From positions 1 to 7,979 of the forward strand of contig CAYZXT010000062.1 of NCBI GenBank assembly GCA_964482515.1: DNA of 7,979 bases. The letters run 5' to 3'. Numbering within the stretch: the stretch's first letter is position 1; each line of letters begins with the position of its first letter. Made by a program: the position numbers and the translations under genes. The notes beneath the pieces are model-generated. The model had not been told where the DNA came from and did no database searches. It was given only the letters and a program-made list of their open reading frames with translations. Positions 1 to 6,510 of this stretch are shown here, piece by piece. This stretch comes from CAYZXT01 sp964482515 (GTDB lineage: Bacteria > Elusimicrobiota > Elusimicrobia > FEN-1173).

Positions 1-26
1 AATTTTTGCCCAATTTTCAATTTTCC

Positions 27-46
27 TAGTTACTTACACATAACTA
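27..46. repeat. short inverted repeat upstream of lptF
   Basis: TAGTTA (27-32) and TAACTA (41-46) are perfect inverted arms around an 8-base centre, in AT-rich DNA about 40 bases upstream of the -10 element of lptF. The position would suit a regulator binding site or an upstream activating element, but six-base arms occur by chance. No T-run follows on either strand, so a terminator is unlikely. The rest of bases 1-85 shows no gene. Confidence 0.25.
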
Positions 47-85
47 CAGCAACGTTTCCGCCGAAATGGGAGCGCCAGGTGAATT

Positions 86-94
86 TGTTATAAT
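86..94 (+). promoter_or_regulatory. extended -10 promoter element for lptFG
   Basis: TGT followed by TATAAT (hexamer at 89-94) is a perfect sigma-70 extended -10 (TGnTATAAT). No good -35 hexamer lies 16-18 bases upstream; an extended -10 often compensates for that. Transcription would start about 7 bases downstream, near base 101, which is the first base of the GTG start codon of lptF. The mRNA would then be leaderless or nearly so, and no Shine-Dalgarno sequence is visible before the GTG. Confidence 0.6.
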
Positions 95-100
95 GCCTGG

Positions 101-1180
101 GTGATCCTGGCGCGCTATATCCTTCTCCAATTCCTTCCGCCTTTCTTCTTCGGCATGGCCATGTTCTCCGGCGTTCTGCTGCTGGATAAAATCTTCGACC
201 TCATCGACCTGCTGGTGAACAAGGGCGTCTCGTTCCTGGTGTCCGCCAAACTTTTTATGCTTTTCATCCCGACGGTCCTGACCCTCACGATCCCCATGGC
301 GATGCTGCTGGCCTGCCTGCTCACCTTCGGCCGCCTTTCCGAGGACAACGAGATCACGGCCCTGCGCGCGTCCGGCATGTCCTTCATCCAGATCCTCTGG
401 CCGCCGCTCCTGCTCGCGCTCCTTCTGTCCATCGCCATGGTCCCGTTCAACACCTCCTTCGTCCCCCGCGCCATGACCGCCTTCCGGAACATCTATCATT
501 CCATCGTGACGTCGGACCCGCTGATCAAGATCGAACCAAAGCGTTTCATCGCGATCCAGAACATCAGGCTCTACGCGCGGGAAGTCGCGCCGAACCACGA
601 ATCCATCAAGGACGTGATGCTCTACCAATTCGAGAAAGACAATTGGCAGCGGATCTACGCCGCGCGCGGACTGGCGCATGTGGAGGAGAAACGGCTGTTC
701 CTCAACCTGGAGGACGGCCAGCTCGAGAGGCTTTCCATCAAGGACCCGCAGGAACTGCTTCACGTCAAATTCGAGCACTACACCCTTTCCGTGCCGTTCC
801 TCAGCGGCAAAACCGGCCGCGACCAAAGCTGGCGCGAACTCACCGTTTCGCAGCTGCGCGAGGAGATCAAGAAGCGGAAAGCGAGCGCCATCCCGACCGC
901 GCCCATCAGCGCGGAGCTGAACCTGCGGTTCGCCATTTCGTTTTCCGCGCTGGCCCTGGCGATGCTCGGCATCCCCCTCGGCATCGCGCTGGAAAAGGGC
1001 GGGCGCGGCGTGGGCTTCGGCGCGTCCCTTGGCGTGGTGTTCGCCTATTATCTTTTGCTGATGCTGGGGCTGACGCTCGCCGAACGGAACTCCTTCCCGG
1101 CCACCCCGGCGCTGTGGATCGCCAACGTCGTCACCGGCCTGATCGGCGTCTACCTCTATCGAAAAAGGCTGCAGCGATGA
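101..1180 (+). CDS. lptF: LptF-like LPS export ABC transporter permease
   Basis: This is an inner-membrane permease subunit of the LptB2FG transporter, which uses ATP to pull lipopolysaccharide from the inner membrane and pass it to the LptC/LptA bridge. The 359 residues match the family length (about 350-370). Hydrophobic segments fall near residues 6-30, 50-77, 97-116, 273-297, 302-326 and 332-354. A soluble beta-rich periplasmic region (about 120-265) lies between the third and fourth, the YjgP/YjgQ layout. The motif GRLSEDNEITALRASGMS (77-94) is the typical cytoplasmic coupling segment after helix 2. The GTG start at 101 is the first possible start after an in-frame TGA at 80-82, and the N-terminus MILARYILLQF is family-like. 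It is the first gene of a pair with lptG, overlapping it by four bases. The LptF versus LptG assignment rests on gene order and general resemblance. The ATPase LptB is not in the window. Confidence 0.88.
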   Translation: MILARYILLQFLPPFFFGMAMFSGVLLLDKIFDLIDLLVNKGVSFLVSAKLFMLFIPTVLTLTIPMAMLLACLLTFGRLSEDNEITALRASGMSFIQILWPPLLLALLLSIAMVPFNTSFVPRAMTAFRNIYHSIVTSDPLIKIEPKRFIAIQNIRLYAREVAPNHESIKDVMLYQFEKDNWQRIYAARGLAHVEEKRLFLNLEDGQLERLSIKDPQELLHVKFEHYTLSVPFLSGKTGRDQSWRELTVSQLREEIKKRKASAIPTAPISAELNLRFAISFSALALAMLGIPLGIALEKGGRGVGFGASLGVVFAYYLLLMLGLTLAERNSFPATPALWIANVVTGLIGVYLYRKRLQR

Positions 1181-2259
1181 CCCGCATCACGCGATACTTC
1201 CTGATCGAATTCATCAAACCCGCCCTGTTCAGCCTCGGCAGCCTGGCGATCCTGATCCTGGTCTCCGAGCTGATGGAGCACCTGGACAAATTCATCGCGG
1301 GAAAAGCCAGCATCCGGCTCGTGGTGGACTACCTGATCTCCATACTGCCCATGCGTTTCACGGAAATCCTGCCGGTGGCCCTTTTGCTCGCCACCCTCTT
1401 CGCCCTGGGAAACCTTTCCCGCCGCCAGGAAATCACCGCCGCCATGTCCGGCGGCATCCATCCCTGGACCTGCGTGAAACCGCTCCTGATCGTCGGCGTC
1501 TTCGTCAGCCTCGCTTCCTGGGCCATCTCGGAATGGGTCGTCCCCGCGTCCAACGCCCACGCCAAGGCGATCTGGAAGATGGAGGTCCGCAAGTACGCCT
1601 TCCTGCGCCAAACGCGCTTCGATCAGCTCACCATCGGAGGACGGGACGGCGTGTTCTACGCCATCGGCACTCTGGAATCGGACAAGGACCGGATGGAAAA
1701 CGTGGCCGTGGATTTTTTCCAGAACGGGCGGATCGCCAAGCAGGTCCAGGCGACGGAAGCCGTATGGAAAGACAACCAATGGACGTTCATCAACGGAATG
1801 GAACGTCATTACGGACCGGACATGAACATCCGGCAGCAAACGCCTTTCGAACAGATGATCGTGGAGCTGAAGGAAAAACCGTCGGACCTGGTGCCCCAGG
1901 AACCGGACGCCGACGAAATGAGCTACGCCGAGTTCAAGCACCACCTGGACCGCCTGAAAAACCTCGGGGTGCCCACGCGGCGCCAGCAGGTCGACCTCTA
2001 CATCAAGGTCGCGTTTCCCTGGGCGAATTTCATCGTCCTTCTGCTGGGCATTCCCTTCGCCTTCCAGAAGACCGGCGGCAAAGTGAAGGCCGTCGGCCTG
2101 GCGCTGGGCGTGGCGTTCCTGTATTTCGGCCTCATGCAGGTGGGTCGCGCGCTGGGGCAAAAGTCCTGGTGCAATCCTATGTTCGGGGCTTGGCTGGCGA
2201 ACCTGGTCTTCTTAATTTACGGAGGGTGGATGTTCCTGCGGATGCGTAAGCTGGCTTAA
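1177..2259 (+). CDS. lptG: LptG-like LPS export ABC transporter permease
   Basis: This is the second permease subunit of the LptB2FG lipopolysaccharide exporter, acting in the inner membrane as a heterodimer with LptF. It has 360 residues. Membrane segments lie near 10-32, 52-78, 98-120, 276-297, 303-326 and 333-354, with a periplasmic beta domain (about 125-270) between the third and fourth. The coupling segment after helix 2 reads LGNLSRRQEITAAMSGG (77-93), close to the family pattern but with AAMSGG where LptF has ALRASG. The ATG at 1177 is chosen because the protein then starts MTRITRYFLIEF, as the family does. It also forms an ATGA overlap with the lptF stop, which implies translational coupling. 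An open frame extends upstream to 643, but that part only reads lptF out of frame. The TAA at 2257-2259 is three bases from the stop of the convergent protease gene. Confidence 0.9.
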   Translation: MTRITRYFLIEFIKPALFSLGSLAILILVSELMEHLDKFIAGKASIRLVVDYLISILPMRFTEILPVALLLATLFALGNLSRRQEITAAMSGGIHPWTCVKPLLIVGVFVSLASWAISEWVVPASNAHAKAIWKMEVRKYAFLRQTRFDQLTIGGRDGVFYAIGTLESDKDRMENVAVDFFQNGRIAKQVQATEAVWKDNQWTFINGMERHYGPDMNIRQQTPFEQMIVELKEKPSDLVPQEPDADEMSYAEFKHHLDRLKNLGVPTRRQQVDLYIKVAFPWANFIVLLLGIPFAFQKTGGKVKAVGLALGVAFLYFGLMQVGRALGQKSWCNPMFGAWLANLVFLIYGGWMFLRMRKLA

Positions 2260-2262
2260 GAC

Positions 2263-3963
2263 CTATCTGATCAAAACGAGTTTTCCCGTCTCGACTTTCC
2301 CGTTCACCTTGAACCGATAGAAATAAACGCCCGACGCGGCCATGTCGCCGCTGTCGGTCTTGCCGTTCCAATCGTATTCATAAACCCATTTATTGTCCGT
2401 CGTCGGCTCTCCGGAACCCAGCCGCAGCGCGATGTCCGACGAGGCCGCCGAACGCACGCGCCCGCCGTTCACGCTGTAAATATCGAGCGAGATCTTGTCG
2501 GTCGTCACGGGCTGGCTGAGCTGCAGCATCAGCGTCGTGACCGTGCCGGCCGGCGCGCCGGTGCGGACGGGATATTTGGACGTATCCCCCGCCGGGTTCG
2601 GGTAGTTGATGATTTTAGAGATCGACATTGAAGGCGCCGCCTGAATGAAAGCCACGCTCGCGCTGACGGCCCCGCTCCCCACGCCCGATATGCCGCTGAT
2701 CGTGACGCCGGAGGGCGTGCCGCTGAACGAGTTGGAGCGCGGGAACGTAAAATTCTGCCCGTCGATGAACAGGTTCCCGTTGCCCAAATCGTTCGCCGAC
2801 GGGTTCGCTTCCGTCCCGTCCGCCTCCACCAAATCAATGCCGCGATATCCGGACCCGTTCAAGCTGGGCGCATTGACGGTGTTATTGGATAAAACCGAGG
2901 AATTCATCGCCACGTCGTCGTCGATGTGCCAAATGGCCAGTCCGCTCATGGGAATCCCTTTGTCGAAATTGGCGGCCGTCCGCGAGCGGTATTCCACCAG
3001 GAAATACTCGTTGGCGCTGGCCCCGGCGATCGGAATCTGTTGAAAAGACGTCTGAGACGTTTCCGCGGGACCGAAGGAAATAAGTCCGGACTGGCTTTGG
3101 ATCGTGATGAACCCCAGAAATTTCTTGGACCAGGCGCCGAGATGGGGCGGATTGCTCCCGTCCGCGGTCGTGGTTCCCGTGTAGGGATAATCCATGACGT
3201 CGTAGACTCCCACGGTCGATTGCCCGCCGGGAACGGAAGTATCGTAAAAATCGGGCAATCCCAATTGGTGGCCGTATTCGTGGCAGATGACGCCCAGCGG
3301 ACTGTATCCCCCCGCCTCCTTTTCCGGGACAACCGTAAAACCTTGGAAAGATTTTCCATTTATTGTTTGGGTGTCCGGTAAATAGAGCGACCAAATATCA
3401 TTGGCTGCACCGCTGGTTTCCTGGCCGAAACCAGCGTGATAAACCATGATATGGTCATAGGGAGCAAACGACAGATTGGTGGGTGATGCCGTCGCGGATG
3501 AAACAGCCTCGTTGAACATCTGTTGGTCGTTGCAGGCCACGTCGCCGCCGCAATCCGCTCCGTAGGTGGCCAAGGTCCCCGAAAGGTGATAGACCGAGGA
3601 GCTGACGGTGAAGGAGGCGACAAAGACACCGTAGGAATTTTCGAGGAAGAAAGCGCTGACTTGGTTGAAAAACGTCGTGGTGTCCGCCAGGCTCGTCGTC
3701 ATGGGAGTACCGTTGAAATCCACGCGCAGCACAAGGATTTTCGGCGTCGTCGTTGTCGGCTTAACGCCGACCGTGGCAAAGGGTGCACCCCTGGCTTTCA
3801 TCGCCTTCCAGGCCTTGGTTCGCCTCTCCACTTCCCGCAAGTTCGGCCGGCACGTCATGCCCTCCGGTGCCTTGACACCTGGCGCGGCGGGGACCGCGAA
3901 CACCGGCGCGGCGGCACAGAGAGCAACAAGAGCCAGGAAAATGTAGACCATGGATTTTTTCAT
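2263..3963 (-). CDS. secreted M6-family (immune inhibitor A-like) metalloprotease with C-terminal sorting-like domain
   Basis: This is a predicted exported zinc endopeptidase of 566 residues. A signal peptide (MKKSMVYIF..., residues 1-23) ends in an A-type cleavage site at VFA. The catalytic region (about 75-350) holds HEYGHQLGLPDFYD (228-241), the HExxHxxGxPDxYD zinc motif of M6 peptidases. It also holds YDVMDY (254-259), resembling a downstream Met-turn, and GLAIWHIDDD (341-350), like the conserved G-x-x-x-WH-x-D segment of M6 enzymes. Residues about 447-566 form a separate domain with NYPNP (453-457), DWNGKTDSGDMAASGVYFYR (531-550) and a terminal GKLVLIR. This resembles FlgD-like or type IX secretion type A sorting domains. 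Mature-chain cysteines at 38, 139, 144 and 227 could form disulfides. The substrate is unknown. It has its own promoter, and its stop lies three bases from the lptG stop with no terminator visible between them. The fold call is firm; secretion by a T9SS-like route is inference. Confidence 0.88.
   Translation of the reverse strand: MKKSMVYIFLALVALCAAAPVFAVPAAPGVKAPEGMTCRPNLREVERRTKAWKAMKARGAPFATVGVKPTTTTPKILVLRVDFNGTPMTTSLADTTTFFNQVSAFFLENSYGVFVASFTVSSSVYHLSGTLATYGADCGGDVACNDQQMFNEAVSSATASPTNLSFAPYDHIMVYHAGFGQETSGAANDIWSLYLPDTQTINGKSFQGFTVVPEKEAGGYSPLGVICHEYGHQLGLPDFYDTSVPGGQSTVGVYDVMDYPYTGTTTADGSNPPHLGAWSKKFLGFITIQSQSGLISFGPAETSQTSFQQIPIAGASANEYFLVEYRSRTAANFDKGIPMSGLAIWHIDDDVAMNSSVLSNNTVNAPSLNGSGYRGIDLVEADGTEANPSANDLGNGNLFIDGQNFTFPRSNSFSGTPSGVTISGISGVGSGAVSASVAFIQAAPSMSISKIINYPNPAGDTSKYPVRTGAPAGTVTTLMLQLSQPVTTDKISLDIYSVNGGRVRSAASSDIALRLGSGEPTTDNKWVYEYDWNGKTDSGDMAASGVYFYRFKVNGKVETGKLVLIR
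3411..3436 (-). repeat. perfect 10-bp inverted repeat inside the protease gene
   Basis: CGCTGGTTTC (3411-3420) and GAAACCAGCG (3427-3436) are perfect inverted arms around a 6-base centre. On the coding (-) strand they would fold as a GC-capped hairpin across the codons for residues about 177-184, upstream of the HEYGH motif. No T-run follows, so it is not a standard terminator. It could affect translation or mRNA stability, or be a by-product of the coding sequence. Confidence 0.4.
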
Positions 3964-3972
3964 CGTCGAGAA

Positions 3973-4001
3973 TTTATACCTAAAACCCCTCTTGGCCGCA
4001 A
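3973..4001 (-). promoter_or_regulatory. sigma-70 promoter of the M6 protease gene
   Basis: On the minus strand, TTGCGG (4001-3996) is a plausible -35 hexamer and TATAAA (3978-3973) a good -10 hexamer, with a 17-base spacer. Only nine bases separate the -10 from the ATG at 3963, so transcription would begin about three bases before the start codon. No Shine-Dalgarno sequence fits in such a leader. This is the second case in the window of a promoter placed almost on the start codon. Confidence 0.6.
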
Positions 4002-4068
4002 GTTAAAAACATTTCCACGCGGCCGCCAATCCCGTCCGACAGACCGGGACCATGGCTAGCGCCAAGGC

Positions 4069-4104
4069 AAAAGAAATCCCCGGTTTTGAGGCCGGGGATT
4101 TCTT
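4069..4104 (-). terminator. rho-independent terminator of the lipoprotein/barrel operon
   Basis: AAGAAATCCCCGG (4071-4083) and CCGGGGATTTCTT (4092-4104) are perfect 13-bp arms around an 8-base loop. Read on the minus strand, the hairpin begins 20 bases after the TAG stop at 4125 and ends in TTTCTTTT, the T-rich tail expected of an intrinsic terminator. The plus-strand reading has no such tail. It also insulates the protease promoter, which lies about 70 bases further on. Confidence 0.88.
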
Positions 4105-4124
4105 CGCTTAGATTTATGCGATTT

Positions 4125-5477
4125 CTATTGGGCCGTCGCGTCTTCCACGGGGACCGCATTTTCCGTGGGAGCCGCCTCAGCCGCGGGAGCTTGCCCGGTC
4201 TCTGCGGGTTGTGAAGGCGGCGGCGTGGGCGCGTCGACCGCACTGGAGTTGCTGACCCCGGCGATCCTGTCGCGGGCCTCCGTCTTGCCCGAGCCGAAGC
4301 GCAAGGCCAGCGCGAGCATGTGGTTCGTTTGCTTGGTCGTCCCCGCCGTGCGGCCCAGCTCGTCGCTGAAGTAGGTGTAATCCAGTTTCAGGACGGGGAT
4401 ATCAAGCCCAAGGCCGAATGTCGGATACCCCTGGTTCGCGCCGGCGCGTACCCGGAAACACAGCCAGCGATACTCCGCCCCCAGGTGGACGTGCGTCCAG
4501 GCCGTATCGGCCAGGAAACCATCGTCGAAGAACACCTTGTTGTCGGCGTTCATGAAGTCCTTGATGTCCGCCGCGAGGGTCAGCCGGTTGTTCGTGACCT
4601 TCGTCGGGGTCCAGGCGGCGCCGAAGTTCCAGCGGGGCTTGATGGTCGCGGTGCGCTTCGGTTTGGCGGTGAAGCCCTTCTCCGCGTCCACCTGGTCGTA
4701 ATGGATCTTCGTGCCCAGGAAGTCCATGTTCGCCAAGCCGTAGCTCCAGCGATCGTTGGGCTGATACAGAAAGCCCAGGTCGAGGCCATAACCGCGCCCG
4801 CGCTGCAGTTGCGGCGAGCTGAAGTCCTCAAGCTGAAGGAAGGACACGCGGTCGTCCTTGATCTGCGCGCGATTGATCAGCTTCAAGTTGGCGCCGACGC
4901 CTATTTTGCCCGGCAGATGCTTCACGTTTTCGAAACGCTTCGCGATGTTGATCGGGATCATCCCGTCCGCGTTGATGTCATAGTCGAGGCTCGGCACGAT
5001 GTCCGCGTTCAAACGAAAGCTCCCCGACACCTGTCCGAACAAACCCGTCCCCCAATGCCAGCCGCTCCCCATCGGGCCGGACACGTAGTTCGTGTTCGGT
5101 AAGCCTACGCCGAAGCTCGGGTTGAGTTTGGATATGGTCCGGTCGATCTCGTTGATCAGGTCCGCTTGCTGCTGCGGCGTCAGCTCGTCGAACTTGGACA
5201 TCTTGTCTTCGTTGTCGCTGATGAAGTCATAGCCGTCCAGCAAGTCCTTGCCGATGGTGGCGTTCAGCTCGATGATTGTCAGGAGGCTGCCCGTGCGCAA
5301 CGTGCTGCCCGCAGGGTTGTAGAAGAACAGGTTCTGATCGTCCGCCAACGCCGTGAAGGCGTCGCCCATCCCCAAAGGACGGATGCCTCTGATGTTCACC
5401 GGACGTTCCGCCGCCGCGAACACCGCGAGGGGCAGGGCCAGCTGAAGGACCAACGCTACGCTGAGGATTCGTTTCAT
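4125..5477 (-). CDS. PorV/PorQ (FadL-like) outer-membrane beta-barrel protein
   Basis: This is a predicted outer-membrane barrel of 450 residues; its function is not established. A signal peptide (residues 1 to about 21-23, ...LAVFAAA) is followed by GIRPLGMGDAFTALADD (31-47) and FYNPAG (52-57). This is the GxxxxGMGxAFxAxADDxxxxxxNPAG signature of PorV/PorQ and related FadL-type proteins. The rest alternates polar and hydrophobic residues, as strands do (for example KIGVGANLKL 191-200, LKLDYTYF 363-370), and a last strand-like segment is HMLALALRFG (386-395). A Pro/Ala/Glu-rich tail of about 55 residues (396-450) follows it, which is odd because barrels usually end on their final strand. The ATG at 5477 is preferred over the in-frame starts at 5528 and 5492. 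It gives a clean signal peptide, has GGAG nine bases upstream and avoids overlapping the lipoprotein gene. It is the second gene of the operon, ending at a strong terminator. Transport, protein shuttling as in T9SS PorV, or a structural role are all possible. Confidence 0.75.
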   Translation of the reverse strand: MKRILSVALVLQLALPLAVFAAAERPVNIRGIRPLGMGDAFTALADDQNLFFYNPAGSTLRTGSLLTIIELNATIGKDLLDGYDFISDNEDKMSKFDELTPQQQADLINEIDRTISKLNPSFGVGLPNTNYVSGPMGSGWHWGTGLFGQVSGSFRLNADIVPSLDYDINADGMIPINIAKRFENVKHLPGKIGVGANLKLINRAQIKDDRVSFLQLEDFSSPQLQRGRGYGLDLGFLYQPNDRWSYGLANMDFLGTKIHYDQVDAEKGFTAKPKRTATIKPRWNFGAAWTPTKVTNNRLTLAADIKDFMNADNKVFFDDGFLADTAWTHVHLGAEYRWLCFRVRAGANQGYPTFGLGLDIPVLKLDYTYFSDELGRTAGTTKQTNHMLALALRFGSGKTEARDRIAGVSNSSAVDAPTPPPSQPAETGQAPAAEAAPTENAVPVEDATAQ

Positions 5478-5486
5478 GTGTGTGGT

Positions 5487-5490
5487 CTCC
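5487..5490 (-). promoter_or_regulatory. ribosome binding site deciding the barrel gene start
   Basis: GGAG on the minus strand, nine bases before the ATG at 5477, lies in the 20-base gap after the lipoprotein stop codon. It supports the MKRIL start rather than the upstream in-frame ATGs at 5492 and 5528. The one at 5492 overlaps this site and the one at 5528 lies inside the preceding gene. Confidence 0.6.
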
Positions 5491-5497
5491 ATGGAAG

Positions 5498-6427
5498 TTA
5501 TTGGCAGCAGGGGCCGGTGTTCGCGCAATCCTCGGTCGACGGGAAAGGCGACGGGATGCTGGCTACGGTCGAGAATTTATTCGCCACGGGGTCGCACGCA
5601 GCGGCGGTGTCGCTGTCCTTGATTTTTTGTTTGAATTTCGCGAAGGCGTCGTTGACGTCCGTTTCGATCTCGCTCAGCGTGGATCCGGTGCTGGGATTCA
5701 ATTTGACGATCACGGCCCGGAGCGAATCCACGGCGCCGGCGATGTCGTCCAGGGATTTTTCGATCTGGCCGTTCGCGCAGTAAGAATCCAAGTCAGTCGT
5801 TGAGCCTGTCACAACGACGTCATAGCTGCTTCCCACTTTGCGGATGTCGATCAATCCCAGGTCTTGCACGCGCACAACGGCGCGCAAGGTCCGGGTGATC
5901 ATCAGGGACAGCAAGGTGCTGACGTCGTCCGACGGAATCACGCCGTCCGAATTGCCCACCCGGATGCGGGAAAGGTAACAGATGATGATGTTGAGGTTGT
6001 TTTTCAGCGCATCAATGTTCAAGCCGTCGAGCAGGCTGTCCGGGTTGACGCTGGACGCCCCCGCGCCGATGGCCCCGGAACGGATGACGTCGCCAAGGGA
6101 TTGGGACCCCGCCGCCGGAGCGCCGTTGGTCGTGATGATGTTGGAAAGCAGGGTTCCCAAGTCCAAACCCGACGAGCCCATGGTCGCCGTGGCGGCGCCG
6201 TAGAGGGCCTCGGAATTGCGGGGGTTTGAAGCCAAAATGGACTCATAATAAGCCCGCGCGTTGTTGAACTCCTTGCGGGACAGGGCCGCCCGCGCGTCGG
6301 CGAGCTTCGTTGCCGTGTCGCCGCTTCCCTCTTTTCTGAAACCGCCGAAAAGGTTTCCGTCCTTACATCCCCACAAGGACAGCAGCCCTACAAAGACCGC
6401 GCATAACACGAGCGGGTATCTCTTCAT
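5498..6427 (-). CDS. uncharacterised lipoprotein with TPR-like segment
   Basis: I do not recognise a named family for most of this 309-residue protein. The N-terminus is a lipoprotein signal: positive MKR, a hydrophobic stretch, then LSLWGC with the predicted lipidated Cys at 21. Trp at -2 is unusual for a lipobox. Residues about 40-82 (KLADARAALSRKEFNNARAY, then ASNPRNSEALYG) read as one TPR-type helix pair. The remainder looks mostly helical, with hydrophobic stretches at 139-153 and 169-187. Six further cysteines (150, 217, 278, 301, 307, 308) could form disulfides, and the chain ends in CANTGPCCQ. It is the first gene of an operon with the PorV/PorQ-like barrel, 20 bases apart, so the two probably serve the same outer-membrane process, perhaps as a periplasmic or surface partner. 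It has a strong promoter and a GGGAGG ribosome binding site seven bases before the ATG. The lipoprotein call is likely; the role is unknown. Confidence 0.75.
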   Translation of the reverse strand: MKRYPLVLCAVFVGLLSLWGCKDGNLFGGFRKEGSGDTATKLADARAALSRKEFNNARAYYESILASNPRNSEALYGAATATMGSSGLDLGTLLSNIITTNGAPAAGSQSLGDVIRSGAIGAGASSVNPDSLLDGLNIDALKNNLNIIICYLSRIRVGNSDGVIPSDDVSTLLSLMITRTLRAVVRVQDLGLIDIRKVGSSYDVVVTGSTTDLDSYCANGQIEKSLDDIAGAVDSLRAVIVKLNPSTGSTLSEIETDVNDAFAKFKQKIKDSDTAAACDPVANKFSTVASIPSPFPSTEDCANTGPCCQ

Positions 6428-6434
6428 CGAAATT

Positions 6435-6440
6435 CCTCCC
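6435..6440 (-). promoter_or_regulatory. strong Shine-Dalgarno of the lipoprotein gene
   Basis: GGGAGG on the minus strand lies seven bases before the ATG at 6427, an almost ideal ribosome binding site. It fixes the start of the lipoprotein and shows that this genome uses classical Shine-Dalgarno initiation, unlike the apparently leaderless lptF and protease genes. Confidence 0.8.
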
Positions 6441-6510
6441 TGTTTTTCACTTATTCAATTGTTTTAATGGGTTTACCGCTTGTTGTCCGGGTGAAATTTT
6501 ATACTCGCAA

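Noticed and set aside
93..104. Three-codon ORF (ATG CCT GGG TGA) whose stop overlaps the GTG start of lptF
   Set aside because: Its ATG lies inside the -10 element, so it should not be transcribed from that promoter.
643..1176. Upstream in-frame extension of lptG back to base 643
   Set aside because: It is an Arg/Ala-rich out-of-frame reading of lptF with no membrane or family features. The lptG family N-terminus begins exactly at the ATG at 1177.
1156..2160. Long open frame of 334 codons on the minus strand opposite lptG, and similar frames opposite lptF and the barrel gene
   Set aside because: The compositions are rich in His, Asp, Gln, Gly and Arg, as expected for antisense frames of high-GC genes. 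No domain, signal or ribosome binding site is recognisable.
2274..2285. Inverted repeat AAAACGAGTTTT at the convergent junction as a possible terminator
   Set aside because: The arms are AT-rich and the centre is only two bases, too small for a loop, and no proper stem and T-run arrangement is present.
2550..2565. GC-rich palindrome (CCGGCGCGCCGG) in the protease gene
   Set aside because: It is a short GC-only palindrome expected in high-GC coding sequence and contains no loop.
3965..3977. 13-base direct repeat GTCGAGAATTTAT shared with 5568-5580
   Set aside because: About one such match is expected by chance in a window this size, and the second copy lies in the coding sequence of the lipoprotein gene.
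6498..6503. TATAAA as an alternative -10 for the lipoprotein operon
   Set aside because: No acceptable -35 lies 16-18 bases upstream, while the TTGACA-N17-TACACT pair is much stronger.
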